Source of the DNA: Theobroma cacao
Taxonomy: Eukaryota > Streptophyta > Magnoliopsida > Malvales > Malvaceae
Reading direction: 5' to 3'
Assembly (NCBI RefSeq): GCF_000208745.1
Contig: NC_030851.1
Location: 15,054,137-15,118,136, forward strand
Length of the DNA: 64,000 bases
Part shown: positions 10,761 through 21,843 of the stretch, in pieces
How the letters are laid out: each line of letters begins with the position of its first letter
Position numbering within the stretch: the stretch's first letter is position 1
Translations under genes and position numbers: made by a program
Notes under the pieces: model-generated
Seen by the model: the letters and a program-made list of their open reading frames with translations, nothing else
Told to the model about the DNA's origin: nothing
Databases searched by the model: none

Positions 10761-13392
10761 AATGATCACCCAACTTATCTAAGTACCAATCCTAGGAAGA
10801 TATTTTGATTATCTTGCTATTTTGATTCTTGATTTGATATATGCATAAATTGAGTGATTGTGATATTCTTTTGTTAATTTAATTATAGAATGCGATTTCC
10901 ATAAACTATGCATGAAGAATCTTTTTGCTTAAAATTGCTATTTGATTTAGAGAAGATTATGTTGGTGTTAATTTTGGTGAAGTCAAGAATTCTAGAATTT
11001 GTTTAATTCTGTCTCGAAATGAAATTCTAGATAACACTTAGGATGGGACATGATTTAGGTCATCTTTACACCGTTTGAGCCTTTCAAGCTAACTTTGCAA
11101 ATCTTTTATCTTTAGTATACCCCTTCGAGCCTAATTTCCCTTTTCTTTGTTTTACAACATAATAATAAGCCAAGCCTTAAAATAAAATTCCAGTGTTGCA
11201 ACCTTCACTCCTAAGCATGTATATTGTTTTAGGAAATTTAGATTAAGGTAAAAAGGTGGAGTTGCTAAAAAAAATTCAAAAATTATTAGAATTCACCCCA
11301 CTACCTATGATAAAAAGAAATAAGTTTGGGGGTGTGAAATTGTGATAAAAAAAAAAGAGAAAAAGAAGAAGTGTTGAACCAAAAGAAAAAAATTTGATGA
11401 AAATGGTGTATTTGGTAAGGAAAATAAAGTTCTATAAGTTCTAGAATAATTATGTGCTTAGGGTGATATTAAGCCACATTATATCCTTTATCATACCTAG
11501 ACTCTAGCCTTACATTACAAGCTTAATAAAAACCTATTGATCTTTGAATAAGTGTTAATCTACATTAGTGAAGAAAGAAATGAAAAGTAAACCTATGGAA
11601 TTCTAACACTAGCTAAATTTTCCATTAGCATAATCTTATCTGAATTGTATTATATTCTTTGTAAAAAGATTGCTCACACACACATAAATATTGTGAAATT
11701 CATTTGAGAACGAACTTGCAATTGAATTGAGCATGAATTTAATGATTATCTATGTTTCACCTTGAGTTCATATTGTGGGATAATTTCTATAGGAAAAATA
11801 GGGAATTCATGCTTTGATGAATTGCATCTCTAGCTAGTTGTTTTGTTTTTAGTTCTTCCTTTTACTTGGGAACAAGCAAAGATTCAAGTTTGGGGCTGTC
11901 AAATACATATATTTAATGTTTGCACCAAATACATATATTTAATGGGAGATTAAATACCTAATTAAGCTAAGTTAGACTAGATTTAGGATCGAATTTAAGT
12001 GTTTTTATTTATTTTATTAGTTTAGTTAATTTATGGTTAAATATTTATTTTAAGTTAATAATTATGCTATTTATGTTTATTTTTATGTTTTTGTACGAGT
12101 AGGATCGAAAATAACTTCAATTCGTGAAAAAAGGCACATAGTGGACTTGTGCTTTGTCTGCACATATTTTGGTTGTTTTAGCATAAATCTCGCTACATAA
12201 GTCCAAATGAGGTGATTATTAGACCATTAGAAAGTTACGAGATAGGGCTACAACTTTTATATTTAACACTTTGCCCAGTTTGGACTGCAAGATAGTCAAA
12301 ATCTTCGTCTAAATGGAAGTACTGCACTAGGAGAATGAAAGTCAAGACAGAACCTTTAAGTGCCGCGACAGTCAAGGATTTCCAAAAGTAACAATCCTAT
12401 GAGATTTTGGAAGTTAGGGCTTTTAGAGGCTATTTAAAAGGCATTTTTCAGAGGTTTTGAAGAGAGGACAGCAAGCAACTATTCTAAAAAGAGAAGCCAA
12501 AAAAAAGCAAGAAAGCAAGATAATTTAAGAGAAAATCAAGATCAAAAGCTTCAATCATTAATTTCTTCTTCAATCATTGGTTTCTTTCTCTACTTTTGTG
12601 CTTTTCTTATTTTCTTTGACCTAGATTAATGGCTAATTTTTCTTTGAATGATGTTTTATTTAAATATTATGAACTAATTTGCATTTCTAGGATTATGGTG
12701 GATTTCAATATGTAATCTAAATATTTGTTTCTCTTTTATTTACTATGAATGGGTATAGTTTTGCTTATTCAAATTTTCTCTTAATGCTTTTGATTGTGTG
12801 ACCAATGATTAAATGATTTGTGAATCTAATTGAGACTCGACAAAGAGATTTTAGATTGAACTAAGATTTGAACAGTGTATATTCACGTCACTTAGGTAAT
12901 CTGATTTGCGATTAAGGTAAACATACGCTAATTGTCACGCGCAACCAAATAAAAAAAAACTAGCTTAATGAATCATATTTAATCGATTACTATAAACATA
13001 TAGTAACCCAATTAAGTTAGGTATTTGTACAAGCATCTCGATAGAGACTTGTACATAGCTTTGGATTCTAGATTAGTAAAACCACCCATGAATGTAAATA
13101 ATAGGAGAAATTGGTGTCAGATGAATTGTTGAATGAAATCATAAACCTAAGTTTTAATCTATTGCCTTTCTCAAGTAAATTTTAAGTTATGTTAATTAAT
13201 TTAGTATTTTGTTTTAATTTCGTTTTAATTAATTTTTTTTAAAAATTAGTTACTTGAATAAGATTGGTTTGTCATAATTTTAGTACTTAGTGAAAATTAG
13301 GAACAAATCTCTGGAGGATATGGTTTTGGACTTACTGTCTATATTACTTGTTCGATACGTATGCTTGTGCGTGCAAAATCAACAATAGTTCG
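10761..13392 (+). mobile_element. Tat-like gypsy 3' end: untranslated region plus LTR (copy A)
   Basis: No polyprotein can be read in 10761-11896. Purine tracts of the form aagtttggggg occur at 11322 and just before 11897, as expected for a polypurine tract. From 11897 (TGTCAAATAC) to about 13392 the sequence resembles the solo LTRs at 22058-23581 and 14088-20391, including the shared 3' end (a Gly-Ala-Thr-like GATACG..TGCTTGTG block and ..CAACA). Upstream coding parts are missing, so this is a truncated element or a deletion product. Boundaries are approximate. Confidence 0.6.
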
Positions 13393-14087
13393 TGAAGCAG
13401 AAATGCACCTTTGCCTTTTAAAAGGTACCTTTCTTGGGACACATCATTAGTAGTACCACATTTAGATGGACCTAGACAAAGTGAATGCCATACTTGACTA
13501 GGAACTGCCCATTAAAGTACCTAAACTTCGATCTTTCTTAGGCCTTGCTAATTACTATCAAAGATTTATCAAGGACTATTCTTCTATCTCCACACCACTA
13601 ACCAACATGTTAAGGAAGGGAAATGCATAGGAGTGGACTACACTGAGCCAACAAGCCTTCGAACAAGTGAAGAAGACGATGGGTAATAAACCAGTGTTGG
13701 CGTTTCCAAACCACACTAAACCATACAAGATCCATGCTAACACATTAGACTTTGCTATCAAAGGAGTGCAGAGAGGAGGTATAGAATGCAAGAAAAGGAG
13801 ATGACCATAATGGTGCATTGCCTTCGCAAACGGAGACACTACGTACTTGGGGCTTCGTTTGTGGCGATGACAGACAATGTGGCAACGTCAAACTTCTAGA
13901 TCTAAAAGAAGCTCATCCCCAAGCAAGCTCATTGAAAAGACTTTTTGGCTGAATTTGACTATCGGTTGGAGTATAAGCCTGGGCAAGCAAATTTGGTAGT
14001 GGACGTACTCAATAGGATGGCCACACTAGCAACCTTGAGTGAAGCCTAAGGGACTCCTATGCCATGCATTAAGAAGGGATTGTTGCA
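13393..14087 (+). pseudogene. Chromovirus RT end and RNase H, decayed
   Basis: Translating from 13393 gives the end of a gypsy reverse transcriptase (F-L-G block), the connection [15 protein letters not shown] at about 13515-13570, and RNase H (F-A-I/K-G-V-type block at about 13745). A Y-K-P-G-Q-A-N-L-V-V-D motif at about 13972-14005 comes just before the integrase linker. Several in-frame stops (for example at 13456, 13494 and 13627) kill it. The catalytic part of RT is missing, apparently lost with the insertion and deletion at 10343-13392. It rejoins the integrase at 20392. Confidence 0.75.
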
Positions 14088-15668
14088 TGTTGTTAGATTT
14101 TCTTCATGCAAGTATACATATTGCAACAAATAATATAAAAGTAAGTAAAGTGTCGAATCCCACAAGGAATTGAACCAACTTAAGCTAAGTACTAAATTGT
14201 GGCAAACTAATTTTATCCAAGTAATCAAAATTGAAAGATTAATTAAAAGGAAAATTGAACTAATAAACTAAAACTAAAAGTTGAAAGGCAAAATTCACTA
14301 AAAAATCAATTGATTAAAAGCCTAGGATTATGATATCCCTCAACACTTCATTTGAATCCTCTTTCTCTCTCTAAACTTATTTCGATGGATTAAGTTGCTA
14401 ACTTAGAGTTCCTAGTTATTTATAAGTCTCTGTCGAGATACTCATAAAAATATCCCTCTCAATTAATTTATTATATGTCTATGTAAATTCAACTAAAGAC
14501 AGATTCATTAAGTTTGTGCTCTAATCTTGGCTACATGCGACACATAGTTATATGTCTATCCTATATGCAAATCAAATCACCTAATTATCTAAGTGAATTT
14601 GAACACATGCTAGTCTATTCATAGCCTAATCTAAACTCCCTTCGTGAAGTTGTATTTACATATCCAAATCAATCTAATTGGTGATCAAGCAATTGTAAGT
14701 TATAAACACAGAATTGGAATAAAGAATGCATACCCATTGAAAATAAGCAAAAGAGAAAAAAATAAAAAAAATAAACAAAAGAGAGATTAAAAATCCAAAT
14801 TATATGTTAAGTTCAGTCATAATCCTAGAAACGTAACTAATAATATTAACTAAAGACATCATCCAAAGAAAATTAACCATTAATCCTACTCAAAGAAAAT
14901 AAGAGAAGAATAAAAATAGAGAGAGAAACTAATAGTTTGAAACTTTTGAATCTCAATTCTCCCTTGAATTCTCTTGATTTCTTGCCTTGTTTTTGGCTCT
15001 TTTTCTCCAAAATAGTTGCTTCCTATTTTCTCCTGAAAACCTCTAAAAATGTCCCTTAAATACTCTTCAAAAGCCATAGTTTTAAAAATCCCATAATATA
15101 CAGATTTTGGCAACCTATCTGGCTCCACTACCCTGCCTTCTTTGGCGTTGTGCTGCTGGGTTTAAGTATGATGCTTCATTTTCAACCAACGTTGTGACCT
15201 CCCTTCACCAGTATTGTAACACCATACTCTTAGGTCTTACAATGGGATACTGCTACATCTTGGCATCGTTATAAGTACCAAATTTGTAGCCCTATCTCTT
15301 AGCTTTCCAATGGCTTAAGAATCACGTGAATTGGACTTCTGTAACTTAAGTTATGCTAAAAATATTGCATCATGTGTGAATAAAGCCATCACCATACTTG
15401 CATGAATTTCATCAACTAAGGACTTTTCATCAAATTTCCTATAAAAACAATAAAAGAGAACAACAATAACTAAACTTAAAGTAATTTAAAGCAAAATAAC
15501 ATAAAATTAAACTAAAATAACTTAAACTAAACTAATCAACATGTATTGAACTAAATTGAGAAAAATAACTAAAATACTTAAATTCCAAACCTAAAATCTC
15601 AAAAACTTAGCATAAAAATGATTCATAGCATTTCGAACTCATTTTAATAAGATAAAATATATTCATTT

Positions 15669-18600
15669 CACCCAAATAAATAATGAGGCTTATGATTTCC
15701 TGAAAAGCTTGGCTCGTGGCAAAATCATTCTCATATTCAGTTATCAGGGATACCTTGGCCTGGGGCTATCCCAACCGAGTCCGTCAAGGCTGTTAAAAAG
15801 TCATGTACGCATAAATCATGTTTTTATTTTAAAAACATAGCCGTACCTTGGCGTTGGCTGAATTCACCCTCACTTGGTGGTTTGACGTGAAGTGAACTCT
15901 AAAGTTGTACCTCGAGAGTTACCCTACACGCTTGTCACGACCCAGAACTCCCATCGAGCCCGTGACAACCTCCGCGAAGCCTCGACAGACATTCTTCCTC
16001 CGAATGCCTTTCGAGACCTCGCAAGGCTTTTGTGCCAGTTTTTCCATTCCTCTCTCTTTCTTTTTTTTTTTTGAATAATAAAATAAAATAAAAATACTAA
16101 TTAAAATAATCTATTTTAATGTAAAACAATATATATATATTTTTGAAACATCAAAAATTAATTTTCTGCACATAAAAAAAATAAATTTATACATACTGTA
16201 ATATAGAAAACTGGAGTATGCAATTTAAATTACAATGACACGTGGGCCCCCAAATAACTAAGAAGGTTTAAGTCTATAACTTTGCTTTTAAGGATGCAAC
16301 TTTGAAATTTACTTCTCGATGCAATTGACAGTCTACTGCCTATTCTGAGCCTAAAAAATGTATAGGAAGAAAGTGTAAGATTATAAAATCCCAATGAGTA
16401 GACAGACATCATCAAAATAATCTAAAGCCGAGTAATAGGAGACAATTAAAATAATTCATCCCAACCCATATAAATAATTGGATTTCATCCAATTACTCAA
16501 CATGGCTTATGTACTTTTCAAAAACTTGGCCCTTGCCAAAAATCCATTCTCGGGGATACCTCGCGAAGGCATCTTACCGAGACCGCCAAGGCTGTTTATT
16601 GTCACACACACAAACACATTTCACCTCTGACAACACAGCCGTTCCTTGGCGTTGGCTGAGTCCCAATTTCACGTGGTGGCCAGCGTGAAGTGTACTCAAA
16701 TCCTACCTCGGGAGTTATCCTACGCGCCTCTCCAATCGAGGTAAGCTCAATAATTGGGAACCGTGCCCCTCTAATTAGGCTGGCCCACGGAACCCCCGTC
16801 ACTGCAGTGCCCACTTTATAATCCACCAACCAATAAAATCACAATAGTATGACATGGCTCACTTAACACATTCAAGGCAAATCAAAGCAGTTCACATATT
16901 CTTTAAATCATAAAAATAACCAGTCATACCCACATTTATCATAAGCCATTTAATGTAAAATCATGGATAAACAACACAATCATAGTATAGGTCTCCAATT
17001 ACTCTATTTTTGAAATCATTATTAAATTTTCAAAAATTTTATAAAATTATTTTATAAAATCCCATTTTCCCATAAAACACAATAATTTTCCAATTAAACC
17101 ATTTTTCCATAAAATCACACAATTAAATAAATCTACTCTAGATAATTAAGACGATAGTAAGTTTACTCACTGTACTAGGAGTAGATATACTCCTATTCTC
17201 GGTCCTCGGGTGTAGTCTTTTACCCGTATCAGATAGCTCACCACCTATCCACAATACATGACACAAAAAATTTAATAATTTATGTCAAATCAATATATAT
17301 TATTTCAGGCTCTTATCCATGCGTATGCACTAGATAGGGTGTGAAATGTTTGGACAATCGCTTAATCACAGTGTCCGACCTAACTCGCCTATACACGGTG
17401 TAAATTTCTAAAATCTCCAATTCAACTCCAATTCCATCCATTTCAATTTCAATTATCCAATTATATCCACAATACCTCAATGACTATGAATGTGGTCCAA
17501 TTTATCAGTTCGGATCACAAATTACGCTTTTACCCCTAGTGGGTAAAAATTTCAATTTTTTTGCACCAAAAATTCCCATTTAATTTCCAACCTCATAATT
17601 CATCATTTTTCCATCTAATTCTCTTAAAATAAAGTCAACCTCATCCTCACACACCATTGGCTAGATTCGGCCTAGAGAAATTCATGGAGAAAATGAATAT
17701 TTTTCTTGTTGTTTTACTCATAAACATGCTAAACTAACACTAAACACTAACATAGTTCAAAATCAAATTAATCTAACAACTTTCTCTCTCTAAACCCATA
17801 TGATCAGATTTGAATCCATCATCAAAACACATAATTTAACCATGGAAAATAAGGAGAAATGCATGGAAATGATAAATCTTAAGCTAAGCTTGAAAAATCA
17901 TACCTTTAAACACTTGATTCCTTGAAAAATCACACTTTTTCTTTGAATTTTCTCACTCTAGGGTTTGTTCTTATTTCTCTCTCTCTCCTGCTGGTTTTGG
18001 CTGACCCTCCCAATGAAGAATTCTGGAATTTTCAAGCCTTTTAATAGGCTTAATAAAATATTATTATTTTATTTACCTTTTGAATATTTTATTATTTTAT
18101 TTTTTTCTAGCCATCTTTTTGACTTTCTTTTTCTACCACTCAATCCTCTTCACTTATCCATGTCTTCCATGAAATTTCTAGACTTTTTCAAAGTTTTGGT
18201 GGAGCAAATTTTTAAAAATTACACTTTTACCCCCGTAAAGTGAAAAATTACATTTTTACCTCAAAAATTGAAAAATTACCCATAGACATATTTTTCATCC
18301 CTTATACTCATACCATTCTCCAATTTGTCAAATGTGATCTAAATTCTCTCAAAATCTCAAATTTTGTCCGCGGGTGGAAAAATTATAATTTTACCCCTAG
18401 ATAATGAAAATTCCTGTTTGACTCCGAATTGATCCTCGAACTCCGAATTACCATTTTAAGTCATCCCTGAACTATGAAACTCTTAATTTCACCTTAAAAT
18501 TCCTATTTGAACTAGTTCGAGGCTTAATCGACTCAATGGTACCATTAGGGGCAATATCGTCTTTTAATGATTTCTCGAACTTCCTAAATATACAAACATT

Positions 18601-20342
18601 CTATCGAGCATGTGAATGACATTATAATTATTTTATAAAGCAGGGTTTGACAACACCTCTCCGATCGAGGTAAGAATACAACAGGATTTCGTGCCCCTCA
18701 GAAAGGCTGATCCACAAAACCCGCCCGCTGTAGCAAGCTAAACCCACCATACAATAAAATTCAACAGCATGACATGGCAATTTTATCATTATCCAGCCTA
18801 TCAAGGCAAACAAAAGTTTATACATTTTCAACACAAATACCCATCCAGCCATTCATGCCCACATTATCATAAGCCATTCAATTCAAAACATAATTTATAA
18901 CACAGCAAGTAGTCTCCAATTACTCTATTTTCAAAACTATCATTCAATTTCAAGACAATTTTATAAAATCATTTCATTTAATCACATTTTCCATAAAATC
19001 ACAAAAACGAATTAAAATTCACTTTAGATAATCAAGATGATGATAAGGTTACTCACTATTTCGAGAGTTGAATTTCGAGTACTCCGATTCTTGATCCTCA
19101 AGTACCATCTCTTTACTTTTGCCAGAAAGCTCACCACCTAGACATAATGTATAATAAGCCATTTACTACATTTGTGCTAAATCGTTGTAAAACCAATTCA
19201 GCCTTTATACTAATGCATGAAATGGGATGTGAAATACCTGGGTAACTATCTAAATACGGTGTTCTACACAAATTCAATTGTGTACCTAAATAAAACGGTA
19301 TTGGCCTAATTCGATCTATCACTCGATTAATTGGCCAATATGTCCAATTTAACTCCAATTAACTCCATTTTTCTTCCAATTCTCCAAACCATCAAACACA
19401 AGTCAAATAGCATAAAATTTAGCAAAATCATCTTCACATTTTCTCTTGGGAATTTCGGCCATGGTAGGTGCATCAACACTATGATTTTTCCTACTTGATT
19501 TTTTCACCATAATTCATCATTTCCTAACCAATTCACTTGACATAAAATCAAATCCACCATACACACTCTACATGGAAGATTCGGCCAATGATGGGTGATG
19601 GGAGAACACAAATTTTTCTTGCTTGATCTATTTTATCTGTCTCTATTTACTCAGCTTTAGATATTTTAGATGGTATTTGTTTACTCACTGGGATTATATA
19701 ATCTCACCACCCTCCTTTCCACCCATTTCAGGCTCAGGATAGTCGGTAGATAGCTCATTTCGTTGAGAGCTACAGTTGGACTTGCGTCCTCAAAAACTAT
19801 AGGTTTACCGCTTCCGATACTTTTGGTCGTTTGTGAGCCCACGTGTCACTGTAAATTAAATCTTATACTTTGGTTATTTGTATTACAGTATGTATGAATT
19901 TATTTAGCTTTTACACTACAAAAATTATTTACGGTAACTCTATAAAAATTATTTTATAAGAAAATGAAATATTTTATTCAATATTTTTATTTTATTCTAA
20001 TAGCTATCATTTCACTTTTAATGAATGTTTTAGACATCTAAACTTATTTTTGATTATGAAATATGTGTTTTGCACTTGCATACTACATTATTAGTTGGTT
20101 TCAAAATTTTAGAGAAAAATGACCAAAATACCCCCGAGAGATGAAAATTATTTTTTTATTGTTTTGGTTTAGAAATAGCGTATAATCTTTTAAAATATGA
20201 TATTAGCAACTGTTGCTCGCAAGGGAGGTGAGAAACTGATATTAAAGCTTTGCGAGGTTTCAGTTGGTATTTCGGGTAATGAATGTCAATCAGGACATTG
20301 CGACGGTTGTTACGAGCTCGAGGAGAGTACCGGGTCGTGACA
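15669..20342. mobile_element. Family R LTR with an internal inversion, nested in the solo LTR
   Basis: The right part (about 19625-20342) matches 4870-5592 in the plus sense and ends GGGTCGTGACA. The left part (15669-15932 and 18653-about 19620) matches about 1100-4830 of the same family but on the minus strand. Both breakpoints fall close together on the reference copy (about 4800-4870), which fits one inversion with loss of the first about 650 bases of the LTR. Flanks TTTCA (15664-15668) and CTTCA (20343-20347) could be a mutated target duplication. No coding sequence. Confidence 0.65.
15933..18652 (-). mobile_element. Family R solo LTR nested inside the inverted R copy
   Basis: In plus orientation it begins TGTCACGACCC and ends ...GGGTTTGACA, the complement of the family's start TGTCAAaCCC and end GGGTCGTGACA. 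Length 2,720 bases. Flanking 5-mers ACGCT (15928-15932) and ACACC (18653-18657) each differ by one transition from ACGCC, the sequence expected from the intact homologous copy around 16715. This looks like a decayed target duplication. It matches the solo LTR at 451-5592 along its length. Confidence 0.75.
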
Positions 20343-20391
20343 CTTCAGCTTTCAAAATGTGATAAAATAACTTTGTATAATAGAGCTATCA

Positions 20392-21660
20392 TTGCATGAC
20401 ACAATGGCATAGTCGTTGATGGAGTACGCTAAGGAAGGGAAAACTAGAAAATTCTTGGTTAATGAAGATCTTATCTACACCAAGGGCCGAGGATTGGTCA
20501 AGGAGAACTATTATTAACTGCAATATGGGAAACTCTGTAGAGAGATCCTTAAAGAGTGCCATAATTCGAGTTGGGCTGGACACCTAGGTACTCATTGCAC
20601 TTTGGCATTGGTCAAGGAGAACTATTATTGGCCGCACTTGTGAGAGGATGTAAAAAGTAATGTGTTCACATGTCTAGTTTACCAACAAGACAAGATGGAG
20701 TAGAAGAAATTGGTAAGATTACTTGAACCACTTCCCATACCCAACCACCCATGGGAAAGTATGAGTATAGACTTCATCATGGGATGCCCAAGGTAGATGG
20801 ACTAGGTTGCATCATGGTCATGGTGGACCATTTCTCCAAATATGCTACCTTCATCCTTACTAGTCAATAATGTCTAGCTGAGGAAGCCATGAGACTATTC
20901 ATTAGCTATATGGTCACATAGTGGGGTATTCCACTGACCATTGTTAATGACAGGGATGGTTGCTTTATTAGGAGATTTTGGATCAAGCTCTTCAAAATGA
21001 TAGGGTCCAAGCTGAACTTTTCAACTAGCCTTCACCCACAGACAGATGGCCACACCAAGAGAATGAATGCCTTGTTGGAGTTGTACTTATACCATTTTGT
21101 GCGCAACATGTAAATTGACTAGCCAAGGTGGATAGATGTGGCCCAAGTCCCCCACACCTTGTAGTGGAGTGAGGCAACTGAACAAAGTCCATTTGAGTTG
21201 GTAATTAGGCAACAACCTCTCACACCAAGCATCATAGCAACCAGGTATATCTATCCAATGCTTGCGACATACAAACATGTTAGAACGTGGTAAAAGCAAC
21301 TAAACCTAGTTCAAGTATATCTTCACAATGAGACTAAGAGGATGAAAAAGTGAGCCAATCAGTCACGTAAAGAGGCACATTTCGAGATAAAAGACTTAGT
21401 TATGGTGAAGCTACACTTGGTGCTAAAAAATAAGGTCTCCATAAGGGACTAGTTTAACACTACGAAGGGCATTATTAAGTGTTGAAAAGGATCAGAAAGG
21501 TGGCATACAAGATAGAGTTGTTACCCAAGCCGAAGGTACATTCAGTTTTCCATGTAAGATGTTGAAGCCCTACCATGAGAACAAGCATGACCCTAGCCAA
21601 GGAGTAATCCAAATTGCACGATAAGAATAAAACAGTATACAAACGTGAGTTTGAATAAGT
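20392..21660 (+). pseudogene. Chromovirus integrase, decayed
   Basis: After TTGCA the reading continues into the linker E-G-K-T-R-K-F (about 20430-20452), then an HHCC zinc motif (H-N-S-S-W-A-G-H near 20560-20580, C-L-V-Y near 20680), and the catalytic core beginning M-S-I-D-F-I near 20760-20780. A later D-R-D-G block lies near 20950. A C-terminal region leads into the chromodomain. Many stops and frameshifts are present, so it is inactive. Confidence 0.75.
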
Positions 21661-21800
21661 GTTGGTTGATCGAGTGCTAAGGGAAAAGAACCATATGTCG
21701 AAGCACTAATGTTTAGTGAAATGGAAGGGTTTTCTAAAGAGTGAGGTAAGTTGAGAGTCAACAAAGGACCTATGGCAGTTCCAAGACTAAGTAGAGCTCT
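21661..21800 (+). pseudogene. Chromodomain remnant of the chromovirus
   Basis: The translation gives L-V-D-R-V-L-R at about 21662-21682 and C-L-V-K-W-K-G-F at about 21713-21736. A V-S-(stop)-E-S-T-K-D-L block follows near 21746-21772. This is the layout of a plant chromovirus chromodomain. Stops occur after K-H and V-S. Confidence 0.7.
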
Positions 21801-21843
21801 TTTACAAAGCAACAAGGGCATTGCCAAAATGAGTTAAAAACGA

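Larger units (their letters stand above)
14088..20391 (-). mobile_element. Solo LTR (family B/C) on the minus strand, split by nested LTRs
   Basis: The left end TGTTGTTAG is the complement of the ...CAACA end of the LTR at 22058-23581, and the right end complements its TGATAnCTCTAT start. The 5-bp duplication TTGCA lies at 14083-14087 and 20392-20396. Removing 14088-20391 plus one TTGCA makes the chromovirus RNase H-integrase junction contiguous. Own sequence is 14088-15668 and about 20343-20391 (roughly 1.6 kb); the rest is the inserted family R LTR. No coding sequence is seen. Confidence 0.8.

Noticed and set aside
15933..20342. A DNA transposon with long terminal inverted repeats (TGTCACGACCC ... 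GGGTCGTGACA)
   Set aside because: The two ends are the same LTR end facing opposite ways because of an inversion and a nested copy; homology to the solo LTR at 451-5592 explains both sides.
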